In this document: positions 20,178 to 30,969 of the stretch, one piece after another
Position numbering within the stretch: the first letter of the stretch is position 1
Layout of the letters: each line of letters opens with the position of its first letter
From: Toxorhynchites rutilus septentrionalis
Taxonomy: Eukaryota; Arthropoda; Insecta; Diptera; Culicidae
DNA length: 64,000 nucleotides
Reading direction: 5' to 3'
NCBI RefSeq assembly: GCF_029784135.1
Contig: NC_073744.1
Location: forward strand, 64,678,593-64,742,592
Notes under the pieces: generated by a model
Database searches by the model: none
Seen by the model: the letters and a program-made list of their open reading frames with translations, nothing else
Told to the model about the DNA's origin: nothing
Program-made: the position numbers and the translations under genes

Positions 20178-21440
20178 TCATTCTCTGTTCATTGTGATGT
20201 CAATTTTGTCACAATGACGATTGTACATAAGCATCATGCGATTTACAGGAGCGTTGCTTGCGTAATTTGTTCTAGATGCTTTTATTTGGAATAAGCTCCT
20301 TGTTCTTAATTGACGTCCTGGTACATAAAAGTTTAAGCCAGATAACAATTCCGCTGACTGTACACGTTGTGAAATAAGATCGTTCACAAAGAAAAGCATT
20401 GAAAGTTTTCTACGTTTTTTAAGTGTTGGTATGTTGATGAGCATGCAGCGTGCTTCGTATGAGGGAAGAGGGAATGATGTCCAGATCAATTTACGAAGTG
20501 CATACAAAAGAAATTGTTTTTGGACAGACTCTATGCGTTCTTCGTGTGCGAGAATATAAGGATTCCATACAATGCTGCAGTATTTCAAAATAGGTCCTAC
20601 ATATGCGGTGTATAATGTTTTTATTGTACATGGGTCCTGGAAGTTATGTGCAAAGCGTTTTATGAAGCTAAATACTCTATTTGCTTTGTTTATTACTGAG
20701 TTGTAGTGTTCAATAAATGTGAGTCTAGAGTCAAGAATGACGCCTAGATCTCTGTCTATTCAGCATTTTTTTACAATATTTTGTGTTTGTTGTTTTCTGC
20801 TGAATGTTATTGCACTACATTTTTTTGCATTAAGTTGTAAGAGGCTTTTTTTTTTACACCACGTGTAGAATACATTTATTTCTTTCTGGAATGCTTCAAA
20901 GTCGCTGTTATTTCCAATTTCCGCGAAAAGCTTAATGTCGTCAGCATATATGAGTACATTTATACGCTTAATAATAAAGGAAATGTCATTAATGTACAAA
21001 ATGAAAAGAAGAGAGCCATGATGGGATCATCGCGGCACTGCCGAAGTGACTTTAATAGGGTTTGAATGGTTGTTTTGGAAACGAACTATTTGATCGCGTT
21101 CTATTAAGTATAAGTTAAGCCATTTCAAAAGTCTGTGTGCTATTCCTATTTTTTCCAGTTTGAAGATTAATAATGAGATGTCGATTCAGTCAAATGCTTT
21201 ACTGAAGTCCGTATAGAGGGCTTCTACATTTGTCCATTGCATTTAGTAAAAATGTGACGAATTCTAATAGGTTAGTTGATGTAGAGCGGCATTTGAAAAA
21301 ACCGTGTTGTCTACATGTAATTCGACTTTTTACTTATTGAAAGATTTTTTCATTAATAATTGATTCAAATAATTTAGGAATGCAAGAGATAATAGCAATG
21401 CCACGGTAATTACGGATGTCAGATATCGAGCCTGATTAAT
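20178..21440 (-). pseudogene. LINE reverse transcriptase relic (copy spanning the duplication edge)
   Basis: Read on the minus strand from about 21,440, it begins with RT motif RNYRGIAIIS, then CRQHGFFKCRSTSTNLLE, TDFSKAFD, a degraded palm turn, YINDIS, and YADDIKLF at about 20,940. The C-terminal thumb-side region with EYCSIVWNP-like text (KYCSIVWNPYILAHEERIES) lies near 20,588. Stops are visible after FQ, after GLQ, after FD and before SHHGSLLF. The endonuclease and N-terminal parts are absent, so the copy is 5'-truncated. Sequence identity with the second half (25,347-26,466) is due to the tandem duplication; the part at 20,178-20,318 is present only here. The clade (I/Jockey-like) is uncertain. 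Confidence 0.75.
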
Positions 21441-21918
21441 CTGGCAGCATCTATGAAAATTAATGTAAATTATTCAAACATCATTGTATTACACATTGAT
21501 TTGATGGACGCTGACGCTAATGAAGCAAATAATTTTGGTTAGCTTTAAGAATTAAATGAACTTGAGACGGACTATATAATTTTTCTTTATAAAATGAGTT
21601 ATTTTTCTTTTCGAACCAAAGAACGTCAATCTCTTTTTATGTTTTAGTATCTTTGGAGGATGAGGGTTCCTTATTACGACAAATCAATCAATTGTGTGCA
21701 TTGTAATACAGCAGAAGTCCATTCACATGGATATTGTCTAGTGCATAACGAGAACGCTGTTCAATTGAAATCGGAGAGAAATGAATCATATGATTTAAAG
21801 TATCCGTGAACAAAGAAAAGAATAAGAAGAAGTTCTTTTGAAAAACTGCGAAATGAATTCGTTAACTAGATTATTTTTGCGCTATTTTCCGTTACTGCCA
21901 GGGGAGGAAGTCGTATCC

Positions 21919-22056
21919 TGTATTTAGAGTGTAGCTCTGCTAGTGAAAGGTAAACAAAGAGAGTGCTGTTTAACCTGTCATTGAAGATAGACGTGTCTGG
22001 AAGGATACGAATTTTACGTGAAATAGATTCCAGTAGTTATGGAATATCACATTTGA
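21919..22056 (+). repeat. Repeat D, copy 2
   Basis: See 19,200-19,350; matches through TTATGGAATATCACATT, after which the copies diverge. Confidence 0.65.
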
Positions 22057-22310
22057 TGTTTGCGCCAACGATATTGATTTTTGTTCGAAAGTGGAAAAGG
22101 ATTTGAATGTGATAAAACGCACTCCTTTATCTTCTTCTATCTATGTGAATAAAAATGGATCGCCGAATGTGTTTATAAGAGCAAAACTCGAAGAAGGAAT
22201 TATCCGATTTAGGGCGATCTTCATTCTATCATATTTTCGGCATCAAACATTTATTCGATGTAACTGAGAAACACGTTATTTGCAAGTAATTGAAAAATCT
22301 TGAACGAATA

Positions 22311-22607
22311 AAAATAAAATAATCGTTTGATAATTCTTCCGTTCACATATTTTGTCCTAGGCATCATACCAAACGTAAAAGGACTGTCATTAAATTTACT
22401 TGTAACGAAGAACATAATCTATCACGATGCATGAATTGACCTTACATGGCATTTATTCAATCTCTTTACTCACAAAGCAAATATATTGAATTCAATTGAA
22501 TTCGGAAATTGTTTTATTCAGTTAAGAATTTAATCAATACAAACAAATGATTGCTAAGCTAAGGTAGTCCCACGTCAACCTTGCGGTTATATCATAGATA
22601 TAAGTCA
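22311..22607 (+). repeat. Repeat C, copy 2
   Basis: Uninterrupted homologue of 15,747-16,137 that lacks the 50-bp insertion. It ends at GATATAAGTCACCC, directly against the truncated end of the mariner transposase relic. Confidence 0.75.
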
Positions 22608-22611
22608 CCCA

Positions 22612-22932
22612 TTTTTTGATTCTTTTGAAATATCTACGACTTCAGCTAACTCGCGTAACTTCACTTAACGATCGTTCAAAACGAGTCGATGCACTTGTTT
22701 TAACATTTCTCGAGTTATTCTAGAGTCTTAGAATCTCTTTTGGCCTTTCAGAGCGATGTGGATCTGCGGTGCTTGTACGGCCCATTTTCAATTCACTATA
22801 CCATCCATAAGCTGTTGTTCTCGGAGGAGCAGAAGAGGAATAACATTTCGCCAACCACTGCATTGATTGTTCAGGAGTTTTTTTCCATACAAAACAATGT
22901 TTGAACAAAATGCGATATTCCTTTATTTCCAT
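22612..22932 (-). pseudogene. Mariner transposase N-terminal relic
   Basis: The ATG at 22,932 opens a 70-codon frame containing SMQWLAKCYSSSAPPRTTAY and a following LKMGRTSTADPHRSERPKE, the paired helix-turn-helix region and linker typical of mariner-family transposases. A stop (TAG) follows ILRL. Homology resumes at about 22,700 with VHRLVLNDR, a further stop, and VKLRELAEVVDISKES. The catalytic domain is missing, cut off where repeat C begins. The upstream region to about 23,400 looks like the mariner 5' end and is split by a SINE. Its duplicate is at 27,638-27,958. Confidence 0.8.
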
Positions 22933-23405
22933 TTTCTATAGGAATGCTCACGTAGTAACGCTTAAACAACTGTAGTTTGTGAACAAATAGACGAAATGTT
23001 ATGAAACTTCACACATAAGCTAGTGACAATGAACCTCTCGAAATGAATCTTGTTCAATTATTAGTAACACCATCTGCTGAAGAATTGTGCTCCTGTGGCC
23101 GAGTGGTTAGCGTCATAACTAACATGCCGGGTGTTCGAGTTCGATTCCCGTTCTGGTCGGGGGAATTTTTCGTCAAAGAAATTTCCTCCGACTTGCACTG
23201 TGATCACGCGTATTCTAGAGCTTGCCACTCAGAATGCATTGCAAGGCGTGTTATTTGGCATAGAAATCTCAACTAAGTACTAATAAAAAATGACGCAAGT
23301 AATACTACGTTGAGACGGCGAAGTTCCTCTAGGAACATTAGTGCCATTGAAGAAGAAGAAGATCTGCTGAAGAATCCCGGGACTTTTCCGCCCATTTAGT
23401 ACAGT
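22933..23405 (-). mobile_element. Mariner 5' end split by a SINE
   Basis: Upstream of the mariner start codon the sequence runs to a terminus-like GCGGAAAAGTCCCGGGA block (reverse complement, 23,376-23,393), typical of mariner inverted repeats. A SINE with 14-bp target duplications occupies 23,086-23,361 within this leader. Confidence 0.6.
23086..23361 (+). mobile_element. tRNA-derived SINE with full target duplication
   Basis: 276 bp flanked by ATCTGCTGAAGAAT on both sides (23,072-23,085 and 23,362-23,375). The head contains a Pol III A box (TGGCCGAGTGGTTAGC) and B box (GTTCGAGTTCGATTCCCG), as in a tRNA. The body is unrelated to tRNA, and the tail is GAAGAAGAAG. A degraded headless copy is at 35,150-35,335, and the tandem duplicate is at 28,112-28,387. 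It is not a functional tRNA: the anticodon and acceptor stems do not fold convincingly. Confidence 0.85.
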
Positions 23406-25344
23406 CATGTATATCAGATTGTATAGATTGTTCAAATCGTTCTGAAGCTCAGATTGAAAGATCTTTTATGTTAACAACGAGTGATGCAATGTCTTCAGCA
23501 ATGGGAAGTGTCCAAATATGTTCAGCGACATGAAAACAAAAAAAAATTGACAAAGTAACATGACTAATTAGCAGGGATGTATGACATAACATATACTGAA
23601 ACAAAAATCCATGAAAATTTATATCTATTATTTATATTTCTTTTCATTATTATATTTATGGATTCCGAAGATCTGGCATCTCTGATTAAAAATGAAGCTC
23701 TGAATAACGGGGCACGGTTCCAAGCTCTAGTGCGATGGTATCCTGAAGTAATGTGGACGAGGATAGCGAGAATCAAGGAAAGGAAACAGGAATAGCGATG
23801 AAACCGATAGGCGCGGGAGAACGGGAGGGAGCGATTCAAAAAGGGAATGAAAAAGAGCGAGTGCCATAAGAAGTGCATTTTCAGTTCCGTCGTTCCGTAT
23901 TCAGGTTTCAAAAAGGGTGGGAATGTGCCAGAGGACTAAAGCTTTTGGGTGCATTAGAGGCGGGCGACAGTGAAAGAAAAAAATCCAAACGGAACACAGA
24001 AAACCTCAAGCCACAAGGCGAAAAGAAACGAACCACATATTAATCAGATAACATAATGTGCAAACATGTTTTACATGTTATCAGCTCGTTAGTTTAAGGC
24101 ACATATAATAGAAATACAAATATATGTATATGCATGCATGCTCGGCGGCAGTGCAAGCCACAGCGCGCAGGACTATTCGCACTCGATGGGAAAACAAGAT
24201 CAAAGTTTTTGCGGGTTTGAGCTCGGGCTGAATGGTGGCGAATTGATGGATCTTCAGGAGGGCTGGACAGAAGAAAGCGGTAGTAATTAGTAGACTGAAT
24301 GAATGGGCGTTTGAGAAACATCATCAAACATAAATTATTTGCATCCAGAGACAATTCAATTACTATGGAAAAACACTGAATTAGTTGATGAATTTCTCGT
24401 TTCATTCTATCGAATCTGAGACACAAAAACGCACAGCTACCGGTTTGCTATGAATTACAACCATGACAAGGGTTTTCGAATGTTTTAATTTGAATAACAA
24501 TCCATCATACCTGCCACTGGTTATCTCTCCCTTCCCGGCAGGACCAAATCCAGCTAAACAACATTCAAAATTAGTTTCACTTCGCAAAACCGACTGCTCA
24601 CTGCTCTTCTCCTCTTTTATTCTACAAGATGGAACGCAAAAATGACAATTGATAACATAGAAGTACACAGTAAATAATTCATGTACAAAATTGTATATTC
24701 ATATTCCCGGAATCAGAAAGCGAATAAATCTTGTCAAAATATGCATATGATGATTTATGAACAGGGAGTGTGTGACACAGGTCCTTCCGGTGGGATATAC
24801 TTCTGTTCAACCTTATCACCCATTGTTGCAACATTTAGCCACTTCCAGGAGAAATCTGATAATTTCCCCGCTGCACGAGGGATTAATTGCAGATCTAACT
24901 AAACGATTATCTAAAACATGACAAATGAACTTTCTTAACTGCGTTCGGAATTAACCGAGACCATCGCTAAGTATCCTTTTGCTAGAATTTAAAATAAAAT
25001 CCAACTGTCCCGTGGGAATCGCTTTTAAAAAAATGGGCCATTAAACCGTGGCCAGCCCCGTAAGTGCAATAATCTCGCGCAAAATATGTTCACTGTCATG
25101 GTTTTCCGCCGTAAATCATTGTAATTTATCGAAGTCGTGAATTAACACTTTTCCTCCCCACAGGCGGGAAAAAAGTGGTACAATAAAATTGGCACGGGTA
25201 AAATATGCGCACACCGCGCACACACTTCGGAACAATGACGATCTAAATTGCGCGCCCGGACGAACAGACCTACGAACGTACACGAACGCACAAAAAAAAA
25301 TACTGCTAAAAGTATTGAATTTCACCTCAAATCGGTGCGTGGGG
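23406..25344. other. Unassigned sequence in duplication unit 1
   Basis: Looks like single-copy genomic DNA apart from the tandem duplication. Several overlapping frames of 60-115 codons exist on both strands without motifs. The last 200 bp are GC-richer (CGCGCACACAC near 25,210). Confidence 0.35.
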
Positions 25345-25346
25345 TG

Positions 25347-26466
25347 GTACATAAAAGTTTAAGCCAGATAACAATTCCGCTGACTGTACACGTTGTGAAA
25401 TAAGATCGTTCACAAAGAAAAGCATTGAAAGTTTTCTACGTTTTTTAAGTGTTGGTATGTTGATGAGCATGCAGCGTGCTTCGTATGAGGGAAGAGGGAA
25501 TGATGTCCAGATCAATTTACGAAGTGCATACAAAAGAAATTGTTTTTGGACAGACTCTATGCGTTCTTCGTGTGCGAGAATATAAGGATTCCATACAATG
25601 CTGCAGTATTTCAAAATAGGTCCTACATATGCGGTGTATAATGTTTTTATTGTACATGGGTCCTGGAAGTTATGTGCAAAGCGTTTTATGAAGCTAAATA
25701 CTCTATTTGCTTTGTTTATTACTGAGTTGTAGTGTTCAATAAATGTGAGTCTAGAGTCAAGAATGACGCCTAGATCTCTGTCTATTCAGCATTTTTTTAC
25801 AATATTTTGTGTTTGTTGTTTTCTGCTGAATGTTATTGCACTACATTTTTTTGCATTAAGTTGTAAGAGGCTTTTTTTTTTACACCACGTGTAGAATACA
25901 TTTATTTCTTTCTGGAATGCTTCAAAGTCGCTGTTATTTCCAATTTCCGCGAAAAGCTTAATGTCGTCAGCATATATGAGTACATTTATACGCTTAATAA
26001 TAAAGGAAATGTCATTAATGTACAAAATGAAAAGAAGAGAGCCATGATGGGATCATCGCGGCACTGCCGAAGTGACTTTAATAGGGTTTGAATGGTTGTT
26101 TTGGAAACGAACTATTTGATCGCGTTCTATTAAGTATAAGTTAAGCCATTTCAAAAGTCTGTGTGCTATTCCTATTTTTTCCAGTTTGAAGATTAATAAT
26201 GAGATGTCGATTCAGTCAAATGCTTTACTGAAGTCCGTATAGAGGGCTTCTACATTTGTCCATTGCATTTAGTAAAAATGTGACGAATTCTAATAGGTTA
26301 GTTGATGTAGAGCGGCATTTGAAAAAACCGTGTTGTCTACATGTAATTCGACTTTTTACTTATTGAAAGATTTTTTCATTAATAATTGATTCAAATAATT
26401 TAGGAATGCAAGAGATAATAGCAATGCCACGGTAATTACGGATGTCAGATATCGAGCCTGATTAAT
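25347..26466 (-). pseudogene. LINE reverse transcriptase relic, duplicate
   Basis: Same content as 20,321-21,440, truncated at its 3' end by the duplication junction. The frame there reads through into the end of unit 1, an accidental fusion. Confidence 0.75.
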
Positions 26467-26944
26467 CTGGCAGCATCTATGAAAATTAATGTAAATTATT
26501 CAAACATCATTGTATTACACATTGATTTGATGGACGCTGACGCTAATGAAGCAAATAATTTTGGTTAGCTTTAAGAATTAAATGAACTTGAGACGGACTA
26601 TATAATTTTTCTTTATAAAATGAGTTATTTTTCTTTTCGAACCAAAGAACGTCAATCTCTTTTTATGTTTTAGTATCTTTGGAGGATGAGGGTTCCTTAT
26701 TACGACAAATCAATCAATTGTGTGCATTGTAATACAGCAGAAGTCCATTCACATGGATATTGTCTAGTGCATAACGAGAACGCTGTTCAATTGAAATCGG
26801 AGAGAAATGAATCATATGATTTAAAGTATCCGTGAACAAAGAAAAGAATAAGAAGAAGTTCTTTTGAAAAACTGCGAAATGAATTCGTTAACTAGATTAT
26901 TTTTGCGCTATTTTCCGTTACTGCCAGGGGAGGAAGTCGTATCC

Positions 26945-27082
26945 TGTATTTAGAGTGTAGCTCTGCTAGTGAAAGGTAAACAAAGAGAGTGCTGTTTAAC
27001 CTGTCATTGAAGATAGACGTGTCTGGAAGGATACGAATTTTACGTGAAATAGATTCCAGTAGTTATGGAATATCACATTTGA
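26945..27082 (+). repeat. Repeat D, duplicate of copy 2
   Basis: Tandem-duplicated version of 21,919-22,056. Confidence 0.7.
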
Positions 27083-27336
27083 TGTTTGCGCCAACGATAT
27101 TGATTTTTGTTCGAAAGTGGAAAAGGATTTGAATGTGATAAAACGCACTCCTTTATCTTCTTCTATCTATGTGAATAAAAATGGATCGCCGAATGTGTTT
27201 ATAAGAGCAAAACTCGAAGAAGGAATTATCCGATTTAGGGCGATCTTCATTCTATCATATTTTCGGCATCAAACATTTATTCGATGTAACTGAGAAACAC
27301 GTTATTTGCAAGTAATTGAAAAATCTTGAACGAATA

Positions 27337-27633
27337 AAAATAAAATAATCGTTTGATAATTCTTCCGTTCACATATTTTGTCCTAGGCATCATACCAAAC
27401 GTAAAAGGACTGTCATTAAATTTACTTGTAACGAAGAACATAATCTATCACGATGCATGAATTGACCTTACATGGCATTTATTCAATCTCTTTACTCACA
27501 AAGCAAATATATTGAATTCAATTGAATTCGGAAATTGTTTTATTCAGTTAAGAATTTAATCAATACAAACAAATGATTGCTAAGCTAAGGTAGTCCCACG
27601 TCAACCTTGCGGTTATATCATAGATATAAGTCA
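27337..27633 (+). repeat. Repeat C, duplicate of copy 2
   Basis: Tandem-duplicated version of 22,311-22,607. Confidence 0.75.
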
Positions 27634-27637
27634 CCCA

Positions 27638-27958
27638 TTTTTTGATTCTTTTGAAATATCTACGACTTCAGCTAACTCGCGTAACTTCACTTAACGATCG
27701 TTCAAAACGAGTCGATGCACTTGTTTTAACATTTCTCGAGTTATTCTAGAGTCTTAGAATCTCTTTTGGCCTTTCAGAGCGATGTGGATCTGCGGTGCTT
27801 GTACGGCCCATTTTCAATTCACTATACCATCCATAAGCTGTTGTTCTCGGAGGAGCAGAAGAGGAATAACATTTCGCCAACCACTGCATTGATTGTTCAG
27901 GAGTTTTTTTCCATACAAAACAATGTTTGAACAAAATGCGATATTCCTTTATTTCCAT
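27638..27958 (-). pseudogene. Mariner transposase N-terminal relic, duplicate
   Basis: Tandem-duplicated version of 22,612-22,932 with the same stops. Confidence 0.8.
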
Positions 27959-28111
27959 TTTCTATAGGAATGCTCACGTAGTAACGCTTAAACAACTGTA
28001 GTTTGTGAACAAATAGACGAAATGTTATGAAACTTCACACATAAGCTAGTGACAATGAACCTCTCGAAATGAATCTTGTTCAATTATTAGTAACACCATC
28101 TGCTGAAGAAT

Positions 28112-28387
28112 TGTGCTCCTGTGGCCGAGTGGTTAGCGTCATAACTAACATGCCGGGTGTTCGAGTTCGATTCCCGTTCTGGTCGGGGGAATTTTTCGTC
28201 AAAGAAATTTCCTCCGACTTGCACTGTGATCACGCGTATTCTAGAGCTTGCCACTCAGAATGCATTGCAAGGCGTGTTATTTGGCATAGAAATCTCAACT
28301 AAGTACTAATAAAAAATGACGCAAGTAATACTACGTTGAGACGGCGAAGTTCCTCTAGGAACATTAGTGCCATTGAAGAAGAAGAAG
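28112..28387 (+). mobile_element. tRNA-derived SINE, duplicate
   Basis: Tandem-duplicated version of 23,086-23,361, including both target duplications. The two identical SINE flanks show that this copy arose by segmental duplication, not by a second insertion. Confidence 0.85.
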
Positions 28388-28431
28388 ATCTGCTGAAGAA
28401 TCCCGGGACTTTTCCGCCCATTTAGTACAGT

Positions 28432-30969
28432 CATGTATATCAGATTGTATAGATTGTTCAAATCGTTCTGAAGCTCAGATTGAAAGATCTTTTATGTTAA
28501 CAACGAGTGATGCAATGTCTTCAGCAATGGGAAGTGTCCAAATATGTTCAGCGACATGAAAACAAAAAAAAATTGACAAAGTAACATGACTAATTAGCAG
28601 GGATGTATGACATAACATATACTGAAACAAAAATCCATGAAAATTTATATCTATTATTTATATTTCTTTTCATTATTATATTTATGGATTCCGAAGATCT
28701 GGCATCTCTGATTAAAAATGAAGCTCTGAATAACGGGGCACGGTTCCAAGCTCTAGTGCGATGGTATCCTGAAGTAATGTGGACGAGGATAGCGAGAATC
28801 AAGGAAAGGAAACAGGAATAGCGATGAAACCGATAGGCGCGGGAGAACGGGAGGGAGCGATTCAAAAAGGGAATGAAAAAGAGCGAGTGCCATAAGAAGT
28901 GCATTTTCAGTTCCGTCGTTCCGTATTCAGGTTTCAAAAAGGGTGGGAATGTGCCAGAGGACTAAAGCTTTTGGGTGCATTAGAGGCGGGCGACAGTGAA
29001 AGAAAAAAATCCAAACGGAACACAGAAAACCTCAAGCCACAAGGCGAAAAGAAACGAACCACATATTAATCAGATAACATAATGTGCAAACATGTTTTAC
29101 ATGTTATCAGCTCGTTAGTTTAAGGCACATATAATAGAAATACAAATATATGTATATGCATGCATGCTCGGCGGCAGTGCAAGCCACAGCGCGCAGGACT
29201 ATTCGCACTCGATGGGAAAACAAGATCAAAGTTTTTGCGGGTTTGAGCTCGGGCTGAATGGTGGCGAATTGATGGATCTTCAGGAGGGCTGGACAGAAGA
29301 AAGCGGTAGTAATTAGTAGACTGAATGAATGGGCGTTTGAGAAACATCATCAAACATAAATTATTTGCATCCAGAGACAATTCAATTACTATGGAAAAAC
29401 ACTGAATTAGTTGATGAATTTCTCGTTTCATTCTATCGAATCTGAGACACAAAAACGCACAGCTACCGGTTTGCTATGAATTACAACCATGACAAGGGTT
29501 TTCGAATGTTTTAATTTGAATAACAATCCATCATACCTGCCACTGGTTATCTCTCCCTTCCCGGCAGGACCAAATCCAGCTAAACAACATTCAAAATTAG
29601 TTTCACTTCGCAAAACCGACTGCTCACTGCTCTTCTCCTCTTTTATTCTACAAGATGGAACGCAAAAATGACAATTGATAACATAGAAGTACACAGTAAA
29701 TAATTCATGTACAAAATTGTATATTCATATTCCCGGAATCAGAAAGCGAATAAATCTTGTCAAAATATGCATATGATGATTTATGAACAGGGAGTGTGTG
29801 ACACAGGTCCTTCCGGTGGGATATACTTCTGTTCAACCTTATCACCCATTGTTGCAACATTTAGCCACTTCCAGGAGAAATCTGATAATTTCCCCGCTGC
29901 ACGAGGGATTAATTGCAGATCTAACTAAACGATTATCTAAAACATGACAAATGAACTTTCTTAACTGCGTTCGGAATTAACCGAGACCATCGCTAAGTAT
30001 CCTTTTGCTAGAATTTAAAATAAAATCCAACTGTCCCGTGGGAATCGCTTTTAAAAAAATGGGCCATTAAACCGTGGCCAGCCCCGTAAGTGCAATAATC
30101 TCGCGCAAAATATGTTCACTGTCATGGTTTTCCGCCGTAAATCATTGTAATTTATCGAAGTCGTGAATTAACACTTTTCCTCCCCACAGGCGGGAAAAAA
30201 GTGGTACAATAAAATTGGCACGGGTAAAATATGCGCACACCGCGCACACACTTCGGAACAATGACGATCTAAATTGCGCGCCCGGACGAACAGACCTACG
30301 AACGTACACGAACGCACAAAAAAAAATACTGCTAAAAGTATTGAATTTCACCTCAAATCGGTGCGTGGGGTGGTTCGGGGTGTGACCACGGTGCGCCCGG
30401 AAGGGGAGGGACATGTCTATGCTGCTGCTGCTGCTGCTTTGAATCGATAGAACCCCTTTTCCCCGAGTGGGTGAATTTATGATACGACGTGCACTTGTTT
30501 CTGAGGCCGGTGGCCTCGGCCGTTCCGTTACTGCAACTTACGCATCATAGGGCCGGAGCACAATGCATCGTCGGGTTGAAAGGACATTCGGCAGTTTGCA
30601 AACCTTGGGTTAGGGGTGTTCAATGTTTTTCTCTGTCATCCCTGAATGGGAAACCGAGTTTGAATTATTTTATTTACCGTTCATCGACTTTCTGTACGCA
30701 TCTGACAGTCAATTGAGGGGCTCAAAATAAAAGGGGTTTAAGTAAGGGTGAGTCGCTCATATAACCTTGCATACAAATCAGGCTTAAAATTTCAATAAAA
30801 CTAATCTGTTTCGATCGATTCTCTTCATCAACATTCTCTACCGTTAATAACTCAGCGTCAGAAACATCTCCTGATGTGCTCGACGATTTGGATTCTAGAA
30901 GAAAACCTTATCAAACTATGTGACAAAAATGTCGCAAAACCCTAGACCCTAGACATTTATTATCTGAAG
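28432..30969. other. Unassigned: rest of unit 2 and unique sequence beyond it
   Basis: Up to 30,370 this repeats 23,406-25,344. From 30,375 to 30,969 the sequence is present once, with a (CTG)n tract of six units at about 30,419-30,438. No gene recognised. Confidence 0.4.

Larger units (their letters stand above)
20319..25344 (+). repeat. 5,026-bp tandem duplication, unit 1
   Basis: Every landmark in this unit recurs exactly 5,026 bp downstream in unit 2 (25,345-30,370), with no indel and no substitution in the portions compared by eye. Both breakpoints share TGGT (20,319-20,322, 25,345-25,348, 30,371-30,374), a 4-bp microhomology. The unit holds a LINE relic, repeat D, repeat C, a mariner relic with an inserted SINE, and about 1.9 kb of unassigned sequence. 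Confidence 0.95.
25345..30370 (+). repeat. 5,026-bp tandem duplication, unit 2
   Basis: Direct repeat of 20,319-25,344. Unit 2 begins inside the LINE relic, so that relic here lacks its last 140 bp and is fused to the end of unit 1 at 25,344/25,345. It ends in unique sequence after GGGGTGGT at 30,374. Confidence 0.95.

Noticed and set aside
23091..23165. tRNA gene
   Set aside because: A and B boxes are present, but the stems do not fold and it continues into a SINE body with a GAA tail and target duplications.
20178..30370. CRISPR-like or phage-like organisation
   Set aside because: Repeats here are a segmental duplication and retroelement relics; no short regular direct repeats with unique spacers occur in the window.
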